Assembly (NCBI RefSeq): GCF_014904745.1 | Contig: NZ_JACZCS010000001.1 | Span: forward strand, 248,001 to 312,000 | Origin: Oricola nitratireducens | GTDB taxonomy: Bacteria > Pseudomonadota > Alphaproteobacteria > Rhizobiales > Rhizobiaceae | Reading direction: 5' to 3' | DNA: 64,000 nt | Part shown: one piece after another, positions 57,163-64,000 of the stretch | Position numbering within the stretch: position 1 is the stretch's first letter | Layout of the letters: each line of letters opens with the position of its first letter | The notes under the pieces: model-generated | Databases searched by the model: none | What the model was told of the DNA's origin: nothing | The model's input: only the letters and a program-made list of their open reading frames with translations | Program-made: the position numbers and the translations under genes

Positions 57163-57849
57163 ATCCAGCCGGCTCTCGCCATAGCGCTTGCCGTCCTTTT
57201 TTCCGGGACGGCGGCGGCGAATGCGCAATCGCGCTGCGGCCTGTCGCTGGTGCTTGCGCTCGACGTCTCCTCCAGCGTCGATGCCGATGAATTCACGCTG
57301 CAGATGAGCGGGCTTGCGCGGGCGATGCGCGACGAGACGATCCGGGGCGCGATCATCGAGGCCGGCGGCATCCAGGCGATGGCGTTCGAATGGAGCGGAC
57401 GCTTCCAGCAGGTCGCGGTCGCGCCGTGGACATTCCTGCGCTCCGACGCGAACATCTTCGCCTTTGCCGACCGGATCGAGGCGCATGTGCGCGGCTTCGA
57501 CGAATTCCCGACGGCGCTCGGCTATGCGCTCGGCCATGCGGCGATCCAGCTTTCGCGGGCGCCGCTTACATGCACCCGCACGGTTGTGGACGTATCCGGC
57601 GATGGCGTCACCAACGAGGGCTACGAGCCGGCGACCGCCTACCGCAATTTCGATTTTTCCAACATCACCGTGAACGGCCTTGTGATCGAGGGCGAGAAGC
57701 CCGATCCGGTCGCCTATTACCGCGCCGAAGTGATCCACGGGCCGGGCGCCTTCGTCGAGGTGGCGCGCGATTTTTCCGATTACGAGGCGGCGATGAAGCG
57801 CAAGCTGTTGCGCGAGATCAATGGTGCGGCGCTGTCGATGGCCGAATGA
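57163..57849 (+). CDS. DUF1194 family exported protein, apparent ATC start
   Basis: A 228-residue protein of the DUF1194 family, a von Willebrand A-like fold with D-V-S-S-S-V-D (MIDAS-type metal site) near residue 34 and V-D-V-S-G-D-G-V-T-N near 145. The upstream frame reads a convincing signal peptide (I/M-Q-P-A-L-A-I-A-L-A-V-L-F-S-G-T-A, cleavage after A-N-A) and is closed by TGA at 57133. Between that stop and the fold there is no ATG, GTG or TTG before GTG at 57250, which would delete the signal. I therefore place the start at ATC 57163. Function unknown. Confidence 0.65.
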   Translation: MQPALAIALAVLFSGTAAANAQSRCGLSLVLALDVSSSVDADEFTLQMSGLARAMRDETIRGAIIEAGGIQAMAFEWSGRFQQVAVAPWTFLRSDANIFAFADRIEAHVRGFDEFPTALGYALGHAAIQLSRAPLTCTRTVVDVSGDGVTNEGYEPATAYRNFDFSNITVNGLVIEGEKPDPVAYYRAEVIHGPGAFVEVARDFSDYEAAMKRKLLREINGAALSMAE

Positions 57850-58149
57850 AAGGCGCCGGGTATCGCCAAAGACGTGCTGCGCATGCGTTTTCGGGGGCAA
57901 ATTCCCCAGAGTAAGGTGGCTTCCTCCAAATTTATTTTTTCCGTATTGTTGGCACGAAATCGGATAAGAGCTTTCATCGGGCGGGAAAGTGATTGATTTC
58001 CAACTTAAAATATAATAGCTTAACTCTTAATTCACCACAAACATAAACTATTATAAACTACAATTATTGTCATTTTTAATATTTGTAATCTCTGTACTTC
58101 GTTCTTCTCTTAGACTGGTTGCCTTCTGATCCAGTCGCAGGAGGGAGCC
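57850..58149. promoter_or_regulatory. 300 bp AT-rich gene-free leader
   Basis: No gene or RNA was recognised. From about 57920 to 58120 the sequence is strongly AT-rich (TTATT, TAATA and TTTTTAA tracts), unlike the GC-rich chromosome around it. A TATAAT hexamer lies at 58011-58016. It probably holds the promoter of the following gene, and may bind nucleoid or silencing proteins. Confidence 0.5.
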
Positions 58150-59175
58150 ATGCTGAACGAGTCGAGAATCCGGGAACTCAAATCCGTCGGGCGCTACGTC
58201 GAACTTGCGAAATCCGGCGATGACGACCTTGGTCCGCTGAAACTGTTGCCGGGCACCTGGAAGAATCTGCCGGATATGGCCGGCCGGGGCTGGAACATGA
58301 TCGCCCTGCCGTTCTCGTCGGCGCCGGGCGGCCAGATCGACTATCGCCTGCTGGTCAACCAGTTCAACGAGGAACTGAAGTTCACGCTTGTCGACAAGGC
58401 GGTGCCGAATCGCGGGATTGAAGAAGGCACGCCTGCCACGAATACCGACCAGCTCGTCGTCACGCTCGACTATGAGCAGATGATCACGCAGATCGCGGCT
58501 GACGACCGACCGTCGAGCGGACTTGCTGGCGCTCCGAATCTGGCGATCCACCACGAGCCGGGCCTTTGGCTGCACATGACGAATTTCACCACTGGCGGCC
58601 TCGATATCGCTCGGCTCGCGACCATCCCGCATGGCGATAGCGCCCTCGGGCTCGGAAAGAGCGAGATTTTCAGCGGGCCTCCGACGATCCCGCCGGTCAA
58701 CGGCCTGCCGATCGGCGTCCTGCAGGACCTTGCGGCCAATCCGTATCTCGGGCCTTACAAGGAATTCAACGACACGCCGTTTCCGGGCAACGTAACCGCG
58801 CCGGGCTTTCCGGGCTTCAATCCGGTTGAGCCGCATCTGCTTCTGACCGGTGGTGTGCCCGGCACCGTCGCGCGTACGACCAGGCTGGAGGTCAATACCA
58901 CCGTCGAGACCGGCGGGATCTCGAACATTCCGTTCATCGTGAAACAAGCCAATGCAACCGAAATGACCTCGACCTTCTGGATCCAGGAGCTCGAAGAGAC
59001 GGACGCTTCGGGCGGTCCGATTGTCATCCTGCAATATCTGCAGGTCGTGCTGCTGGATTTCTTCCCGCGCAGGGATGGCCAGGACGGGCTGATTCGGTGG
59101 CCGCATGTCAGCATCAACACGATGAAAAAGGTCGCCGAGCCCGATTACGGAAGGGCCGAAATGCCGGTCGCATAA
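58150..59175 (+). CDS. Uncharacterised protein, possible heme-binding/beta-barrel type
   Basis: A 341-residue protein without signal peptide or membrane segments, preceded by a good GGAGGGAG ribosome site. The start P-L-K-L-L-P-G-T-W-K-N resembles the opening strand of nitrobindin/lipocalin-like heme-binding barrels (L-x-G-T-W), and H-H-E-P-G-L-W-L-H-M-T-N near 136 could supply a heme His. This match is weak and could be chance. The protein is rich in Pro and Gly with two similar barrel-sized halves. Function unknown. The AT-rich leader sets it apart from its neighbours, though its own codons are ordinary. Confidence 0.7.
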   Translation: MLNESRIRELKSVGRYVELAKSGDDDLGPLKLLPGTWKNLPDMAGRGWNMIALPFSSAPGGQIDYRLLVNQFNEELKFTLVDKAVPNRGIEEGTPATNTDQLVVTLDYEQMITQIAADDRPSSGLAGAPNLAIHHEPGLWLHMTNFTTGGLDIARLATIPHGDSALGLGKSEIFSGPPTIPPVNGLPIGVLQDLAANPYLGPYKEFNDTPFPGNVTAPGFPGFNPVEPHLLLTGGVPGTVARTTRLEVNTTVETGGISNIPFIVKQANATEMTSTFWIQELEETDASGGPIVILQYLQVVLLDFFPRRDGQDGLIRWPHVSINTMKKVAEPDYGRAEMPVA

Positions 59176-59188
59176 GGCGCGCCGGCGT

Positions 59189-59611
59189 CTATTCGGCCGC
59201 TTCCTCGATGGCTTCCATGTCGGAGTCGCTCAGGCCGAAATGATGGCCGAGCTCGTGGATCAGCACGTGGGTGATGATATCGCCGAGCGATTCCTCGTTT
59301 TCCGACCAGTAATCGAGGATGGCTCGGCGATAGAGCGTGATGCGGTTGGCCTCTTCGCCGGTGCCGGGATTCCAGCGCTCGGCGATGCCGCGGCCCTCGA
59401 ACAGGCCGAGCAGGTCGAAGGGGGTCTCGAGGCCGAGATCGTCGCTGATCTCGTCGGTCGGGAACTCGGCGACGAAAATCTGAATGTCGTTCGTCAGATC
59501 GCGGAATTCCTGCGGCAAATGCGCGTAGGCGGTCAGCGCGATCGATTCGATGGTGGCGAGATCGGGCGAAAGGCGGTCGGCCCAGTCGCCGCTCTGGTCT
59601 GTGCGGTCCAT
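59189..59611 (-). CDS. Zincin-like metallopeptidase domain protein (DUF1025 type)
   Basis: A 140-residue protein with the zinc-protease signature I-H-E-L-G-H-H-F-G-L at residues 118-127 (His119, Glu120, His123). Acidic N- and C-termini surround it. This family of small possibly inactive or housekeeping zincins occurs across Actinobacteria and Alphaproteobacteria. No signal peptide. Substrate unknown. ATG at 59611 was chosen because sequence further upstream loses codon bias. It is convergent with the unknown protein (13 bp gap) and divergent from imuA. Confidence 0.88.
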   Translation of the reverse strand: MDRTDQSGDWADRLSPDLATIESIALTAYAHLPQEFRDLTNDIQIFVAEFPTDEISDDLGLETPFDLLGLFEGRGIAERWNPGTGEEANRITLYRRAILDYWSENEESLGDIITHVLIHELGHHFGLSDSDMEAIEEAAE

Positions 59612-59752
59612 GGCGTTTTTTCGTTGTGTTTCCGGCCCTCTATATAGTGTCTTTGAGGAAGGTGCGAGGGGGTGGACCGCGTCGCGACATTCGAGGAATA
59701 AATTCTTTTTTGCCTTTCTCTTGACTCTCCGGCAGTTTGCCGGAATCAATAG

Positions 59753-59767
59753 GAACATAACAAGAAC
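59753..59767 (+). promoter_or_regulatory. LexA SOS box of the imuA-imuB-dnaE2 operon
   Basis: GAAC at 59753 and 59764 separated by 7 bases form the alphaproteobacterial LexA box GAAC-N7-GAAC, 72 bp before imuA. A TTGACT at 59721-59726 with 17 bp spacing to AATCAA gives a plausible promoter just upstream. DNA damage should induce the operon. Confidence 0.88.
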
Positions 59768-59838
59768 ATGACTGGCATTGCGCGGGTGAAACGCGCGGGC
59801 CGGCAGGATTTTGAAACAGGAAAGACAGGACGAACGCC

Positions 59839-60837
59839 ATGGCGTCAGCAGCACGCGCCACGGCGCGGGCGACGCTTTTGTCCTTGCGCCGGCAGATCGC
59901 CTCCATCGAGCAGACGCCGCCGGCCCTTGCCGGCGAAGAGCGGGGCTGGGCGGACGCGCAGGATGCGGAGCGGGCGGCCCTTCTCGCCACCGGCGCGGTG
60001 GATTTCGACCGGGAGCTTGGCGGCGGGATCGCGCTTGCGAGCCTCACCGAAATCCATGCCCGCACGGCGCGCGATGCGGGGCTCGCGACCGGGTTCGTTG
60101 CCGCGCTGCTGTCACTGACCGGGGCGCCGGCGTTTCTGGCGCGCGATCCGGTGCTGTGGATCGGCGCGCCGGGGGTCTTTGCCGAAGCCGGCGCGCCGCA
60201 CGGACGGGGCCTTGCCGCGCTCGGCTTTGCGCCGGAGCGGCTGCTCACGGTCGAGCCGAAAAGGCTCGTTGACGCGCTCTGGGTCGCCGAAGAGGCGGCG
60301 CGCACGCGCGGGCTTGCCGCCACCATTCTCGACATGCGCGGCAATATCGGCGGGTTCGGCCTGCGCGAGACGCAGCGCCTCAACCGGCGCGCGCAGGCGT
60401 CGGGTCGTCTCGTCCTGCTGCTGCGCCAGTCGGCGGAGGCCGAGGCGAGCGCCGCGCCGCTCCGTCTCGTCGTCGCGCCCTCCCCTTCCGCGCCGCTGAC
60501 TGTGCTGGCGGGCACGGCGCATGCGCGCGCGGTGCCAGGCGGAATCGGGCCGCCGGGCTTTGCCGTGACGATCGAGAAGAACAAGGCCGGTCCCGCCGGG
60601 CGGACCCATTTCATCCACTGGAACAGCCATGAACGCCATTTTTACACCGAACAGGCCCGCCGCGGCGGGACACGCCCTGCCGGAACCGCTGCGGACGGGC
60701 CGGGCGGCACGCTCGTCGCCTTCCCCCGCGCCGGTTCCGGGTCAGCGCATCCTGGCGCTGAGCTTTCCGTATCTGGCGACAGACCGCATCGCGCGCGGGC
60801 GCCTCGGCAAGGCCTGGCGGCAGAAGAAGCCTCCTGA
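59839..60837 (+). CDS. imuA: ImuA, RecA-like mutagenesis protein
   Basis: ImuA works with ImuB and DnaE2 in SOS translesion synthesis. The 332-residue reading frame has the RecA-like N-terminal region with L-G-G-G-I near residue 56 (degenerate P-loop) and L-R-Q-S-A-E-A-E-A-S-A-A-P in the middle. From about residue 264 (after H-F-I-H-W-N) the frame overlaps imuB by 209 bases, and the tail looks like the imuB shadow. The true functional C-terminus may therefore be the first 260-odd residues. Controlled by the LexA box upstream. Confidence 0.9.
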   Translation: MASAARATARATLLSLRRQIASIEQTPPALAGEERGWADAQDAERAALLATGAVDFDRELGGGIALASLTEIHARTARDAGLATGFVAALLSLTGAPAFLARDPVLWIGAPGVFAEAGAPHGRGLAALGFAPERLLTVEPKRLVDALWVAEEAARTRGLAATILDMRGNIGGFGLRETQRLNRRAQASGRLVLLLRQSAEAEASAAPLRLVVAPSPSAPLTVLAGTAHARAVPGGIGPPGFAVTIEKNKAGPAGRTHFIHWNSHERHFYTEQARRGGTRPAGTAADGPGGTLVAFPRAGSGSAHPGAELSVSGDRPHRARAPRQGLAAEEAS

Positions 60838-62344
60838 GGCGGGGCGGCCGGCCCCGCCGCTGGTCACCGCGCACAAGGAGAAGAACGCCATGCGCATCGC
60901 CAGCCTCGACGAGGCGGCCGAGACGCGGGGCCTGCGCCGCGGTCAGGGGCTGGCCGATGCGCGCGCCGCCCATCCCGATCTCGACATCGTGCCCGCCGAC
61001 GCGCAGGCCGACCGCCGCCTGCTCACCGCGATCGCCGACTGGTGCGACCGTTACACGCCGCTGGTGGCGCTCGATGCGCCGGACGGCCTCTTCCTCGACA
61101 TTTCCGGCTGTGCGCATCTTTTCGGCGGCGAGCACGGTCTCGTCGCCGATCTTCTGGCGCGGCTGTTCGAACAGGGTTTCGCGGTACGGGCGGCGGTCGC
61201 CGCGACGCCCGGCGCGGCCTGGGCAACAACCCGTTTCGCATCCGGAACGCTCTGTATCGACCGGGGCGCGGAGGCGCCCGTTCTCGCCCCTTTCCCTCTG
61301 GCCGCGCTCCGGCTTGACGCCGAGACGCTGGCCGGGCTCGCCAAGGTCGGGTTGAAGACCGTCGGCCAGCTCATCGATGCGCCGCGCGCGCCGCTGGCGC
61401 GGCGTTTCGGGCGGCAGTGCCTGCTCCGGCTCGACCAGGCGCTGGGCGCGGTCGACGAAGCGATCTCGCCGCGCCTGCCGGTGCCGGCCCTGTCGGTGGA
61501 GCGGCGGCTTGCCGAGCCGGTCGGGCGCACGGAAGACGTCGAGCATTTGCTGATGGCGCTGGCGACCGGCTTGAAAACCGGCCTGGAACGCAGTGGCGCC
61601 GGTGCGCGGGCGCTGGAATACACGCTGTTCCGCGTCGACGGCGCGGTCTACCGGCTCTGTGTCGGGGCATCGCGGCCGGTGCGCGATCCCGAGACCATCG
61701 TCAAACTGTTCCGCGAACGGCTCGCCGCCATGGGTGACGAGATCGATGCCGGCTACGGCTTCGACGTGGTGCGGCTCAACGTGCTGGCCAGGGGAGAGCT
61801 TGCGGGAGAGCAAAGCGATTTCGCGCGCGCCGGCGAAGACGATCCCGATGTCGCCCTCTTGCTCGACCGCATCGCCGCCCGGCTCGGCGACGGCGCGTTT
61901 CCCGATACCCGGCATCCGGTCGGCCAGGCCGTTGCCGTCGAAAGCCACGAGCCGGAACGCGCCGAGACCCGCCGGCCGGCGAGCGCAGCGCGATTTCCTT
62001 TGCCGGCAAAACAAAACGTCCTGCAACCCGCTTCTCCGCGGCCCGCGCGGCTGCTCACCGTTCCCGAACCGGTCGAGGTCGTCGCCGGGGTGCCGGAAGG
62101 CCCGCCACTGCGTTTCCGCTGGCGGCGCGCGCTCTATCAGGTGGCGAAGGCGGAAGGGCCGGAACGCATCGGCGGCGAGTGGTGGGGTGACGAAGCGCCC
62201 GCCGATCTTTGTCCCGTGCCGCGCGACTATTACCGCGTCGAGGACGAGGCCGGGCGGCGCTACTGGCTGTTCCGCAGGGGGCTCTACGGCCCGGCCGGGC
62301 GCGGCGTCCAGCCGCAATGGTTCATGCACGGGATGTTTGCCTGA
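60629..62344 (+). CDS. imuB: ImuB, catalytically inactive Y-family polymerase
   Basis: ImuB is a Y-family polymerase homologue that has lost the catalytic acids and acts as the hub linking DnaE2, ImuA and the beta clamp. The 571-residue protein has a proline-rich N-terminus (residues 1-40), then A-L-S-F-P-Y-L-A-T-D-R near 43. The degenerate palm segment L-D-I-S-G-C-A-H-L-F-G-G near 156 replaces the usual acidic D-E pair. A C-terminal segment is rich in Tyr/Trp (D-Y-Y-R-V-E-D). It overlaps imuA by 209 bases and dnaE2 by one base. No start between 60629 and the conserved core is available. Confidence 0.92.
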   Translation: MNAIFTPNRPAAAGHALPEPLRTGRAARSSPSPAPVPGQRILALSFPYLATDRIARGRLGKAWRQKKPPEAGRPAPPLVTAHKEKNAMRIASLDEAAETRGLRRGQGLADARAAHPDLDIVPADAQADRRLLTAIADWCDRYTPLVALDAPDGLFLDISGCAHLFGGEHGLVADLLARLFEQGFAVRAAVAATPGAAWATTRFASGTLCIDRGAEAPVLAPFPLAALRLDAETLAGLAKVGLKTVGQLIDAPRAPLARRFGRQCLLRLDQALGAVDEAISPRLPVPALSVERRLAEPVGRTEDVEHLLMALATGLKTGLERSGAGARALEYTLFRVDGAVYRLCVGASRPVRDPETIVKLFRERLAAMGDEIDAGYGFDVVRLNVLARGELAGEQSDFARAGEDDPDVALLLDRIAARLGDGAFPDTRHPVGQAVAVESHEPERAETRRPASAARFPLPAKQNVLQPASPRPARLLTVPEPVEVVAGVPEGPPLRFRWRRALYQVAKAEGPERIGGEWWGDEAPADLCPVPRDYYRVEDEAGRRYWLFRRGLYGPAGRGVQPQWFMHGMFA

Positions 62345-64000
62345 TGGCGTCCGAGCCCGGCTATGCGGAACTGGCCGCCGCGTCGAATTTCTCGTTCCTG
62401 CGCGGCGCGTCGCATCCGGAAGAACTGGTGGTGACGGCCCGGCGTCTCGGTCTTGCCGGGCTCGGGCTTGCCGACCGCAACACGGTGTCCGGTACGGTGC
62501 GCGCCCACATGGCGGCAAAAGAGGCCGGGCTCGAATACCGGCCCGGCGCGCGCCTCGTCTTCTCCGACGGTACGCCGGACGTGCTCGCCTATCCGCGGGA
62601 CCGGCGCGGCTGGGGCCGTCTCTGCCGCCTACTGACGGCCGGCAATCTGCGCGGCGAGAAGGGCGCACCGGTGCTTCTGCGCGCTGACCTGTCCGAATGG
62701 GGCGAGGGATTGTCGCTCGCCGTGCTGCCGAAACCGGACAGGCTCGACGAAACCTGCCTGTCTGTCCTGCAGGATCTGAAGGGCGCCTTCGGCCGCTCCG
62801 TCCGTCTCGCCCTGACTCCCGCCTATGACGGGCGCGACCGGATGACGCTGGAAGCCAGCCGCGCGCTGGCGCAGGCATCGGGGGTGAAGCTGATGGCCGT
62901 CGGCGATGTCACCTGTCACGATGCCGCGCGCCGCTCGCTTGGCGACGTGCTGGCCGCAATCCGCGAACATGTGCCGCTCACCGAGGCCGGTTACCTTCTT
63001 TCCGCCAATGGCGAACGGCATCTTAAGCCGGCTACTGAAATGGCGCGACTGTTCCGCGCCGAACCGGCGGCCGTCGCCGAAAGCCTCGCGTTTTTCGGCG
63101 AACTCGGTTTCTCGCTCGACGCGTTGCGCTACCAGTATCCGGACGAACCGTGCGGCGACAGCGCCTCGCCGCAGGAGGCGCTGGAGCGGCTTGCCTGGGA
63201 AGGCGCGCGGACACGTTACGGGGAAAATATTCCGGACCGGATCGCCGGCCAGATCCGGCACGAGCTCGCCTTGATCGCCGAACTCGATTACGCGCCTTAT
63301 TTCTTGACCGTGCACGACATCGTGCGCTTTGCCCGATCGCAGAACATATTGTGCCAGGGGCGCGGTTCGGCGGCCAATTCGACGGTCTGTTTCTGCATCG
63401 GCATCACCGAGGTCGATCCGGTGCTGACCGACCTGCTGTTCGAACGCTTCATCTCGCCGGAACGGCGCGAGCCGCCCGATATCGACGTCGATTTCGAGCA
63501 CGAGAAGCGCGAGATCGTGATCCAGTACATCTACGAGAAATACGGCCGTGACCGGGCCGGGCTGGCGGCGACCGTGATTACCTACCGGGCGCGGTCGGCG
63601 GCGCGCGAGGTCGCCAAGGCCTTCGGTCTGTCCGAGGACGTCTCGGCCGCGATCTCCGGCTCGGTCTGGGGCTGGTCGAACGTCGATCTCGGCGAGCGCG
63701 AGGCGAAGGCGGCCGGTCTCGACATGAGCGATCGCACGACGCAGAACGTGCTGAAGCTTTCCTCGGAGATCATGGGGTTTCCGCGCCATCTGTCGCAGCA
63801 TGTCGGCGGCTTCGTCATCACGCGCGACCGGCTCGACGAGGTGGTGCCGATCACCAAGTCGGCGATGGACGGGCGCACCATGGTCGAGTGGGACAAGGAC
63901 GACCTCGATTCGCTGGGCATCCTCAAGATCGACATCCTGGCGCTCGGCATGCTCACCTGCATCCGCCGCGCCTTCGACCTGCTCGAAGATCACTACGACC
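62344..64000 (+). CDS. dnaE2: DnaE2, error-prone DNA polymerase III alpha (partial, continues past window)
   Basis: DnaE2 is the error-prone C-family polymerase of the ImuABC mutasome. The first 552 residues are in the window. The PHP domain starts with N-F-S-F-L-R-G-A-S-H-P-E-E-L near residue 15, the polymerase core shows G-R-G-S-A-A-N-S and the catalytic aspartates of P-D-I-D-V-D-F (Asp379, 381, 383). ATG at 62344 overlaps the imuB stop (TGATG), so all three genes are translationally coupled. The 3' end is cut off by the window edge. Confidence 0.95.
   Translation, partial: MASEPGYAELAAASNFSFLRGASHPEELVVTARRLGLAGLGLADRNTVSGTVRAHMAAKEAGLEYRPGARLVFSDGTPDVLAYPRDRRGWGRLCRLLTAGNLRGEKGAPVLLRADLSEWGEGLSLAVLPKPDRLDETCLSVLQDLKGAFGRSVRLALTPAYDGRDRMTLEASRALAQASGVKLMAVGDVTCHDAARRSLGDVLAAIREHVPLTEAGYLLSANGERHLKPATEMARLFRAEPAAVAESLAFFGELGFSLDALRYQYPDEPCGDSASPQEALERLAWEGARTRYGENIPDRIAGQIRHELALIAELDYAPYFLTVHDIVRFARSQNILCQGRGSAANSTVCFCIGITEVDPVLTDLLFERFISPERREPPDIDVDFEHEKREIVIQYIYEKYGRDRAGLAATVITYRARSAAREVAKAFGLSEDVSAAISGSVWGWSNVDLGEREAKAAGLDMSDRTTQNVLKLSSEIMGFPRHLSQHVGGFVITRDRLDEVVPITKSAMDGRTMVEWDKDDLDSLGILKIDILALGMLTCIRRAFDLLEDHYD

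Noticed and set aside
60611-62878. 755-residue minus-strand frame over imuB and dnaE2
   Set aside because: The plus strand encodes recognisable ImuB and DnaE2 motifs. The antisense frame is Arg/Ala/Gly-rich with no domain.
62629-63993. 454-residue minus-strand frame over dnaE2
   Set aside because: Antisense shadow of a gene with intact catalytic PDIDVDF and GRGSAANS motifs.

Overview
The window is a 64 kb piece of a GC-rich alphaproteobacterial chromosome, most likely from the order Hyphomicrobiales (Rhizobiales). The evidence is gene order and gene content: secB-dnaQ-coaE-aroE-maf beside a hemE-linked origin, then rho-mnmE-mnmG-rsmG-parA-parB. Typical alphaproteobacterial families such as the Tim44-like adaptor, DUF1402 and DUF1194 are present, as are GANTC (CcrM-type) sites at the origin and an ImuA-ImuB-DnaE2 cassette behind a GAAC-N7-GAAC SOS box. 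I cannot name the genus. No rRNA, tRNA, CRISPR array, prophage or intact insertion sequence was seen.

Layout. (1) 1-10,800: the end of an acetyltransferase gene, a DUF2157 membrane protein, hslU and a DUF1402 protein, then a leftward chain smr/XRE, mltA and Tim44-like, the rightward fxsA and secB, and a tight leftward chain dnaQ-coaE-aroE-maf. (2) 10,801-11,290: a 490 bp gene-free, AT-richer segment with a perfect DnaA box, several near-perfect boxes and four GANTC sites. I read it as the chromosomal replication origin. (3) 11,291-22,070: the origin-proximal block hemE, hemJ, rho, a thioredoxin/DUF255 protein, mnmE, mnmG, rsmG, parA and parB. One perfect and two near-perfect parS sites lie between mnmE and mnmG and inside rsmG, 6.4-8.5 kb from the origin. 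(4) 22,092-33,175: housekeeping genes (holA, lptE, leuS, yggS, rpmF, ispA, ispG) mixed with three peptidoglycan enzymes. A 272 bp inverted-repeat element sits exactly between ispA and a lytic transglycosylase gene.

(5) 33,275-50,700: accessory metabolism and transport. It holds a 3-hydroxybutyrate dehydrogenase and patatin pair, a TetR gene divergent from a two-subunit molybdenum hydroxylase (IorA/IorB type), an RND efflux adaptor and pump followed by a convergent MarR gene, asd, an unknown secreted protein, a KefB-like antiporter and leuB. (6) 50,171-59,611: a MarR-RidA pair divergent from an alpha/beta hydrolase around a perfect 16 bp palindrome, a NodE/NodF-like ketosynthase and carrier-protein pair, a secreted protein with a lysozyme-inhibitor (Ivy)-like motif, leuD, a FAD oxidoreductase, a CitE-like lyase, DUF1737, a DUF1194 gene with no ordinary start codon, and an unknown protein behind a very AT-rich leader. 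(7) 59,612-64,000: the SOS mutagenesis operon imuA-imuB-dnaE2, cut by the window edge.

How the genes work together. The left half is the chromosome replication and segregation centre (origin, parS, ParA/ParB, Pol III delta and epsilon subunits) together with tRNA-modification and cell-wall genes. The right half holds self-contained two- to four-gene modules, several with a recognisable operator. The observations most worth follow-up are the inverted-repeat element at 30,278-30,549, the ATC-like start at 57,163, the ketosynthase/carrier pair, the Ivy-like secreted protein, and the long imuA/imuB reading-frame overlap.
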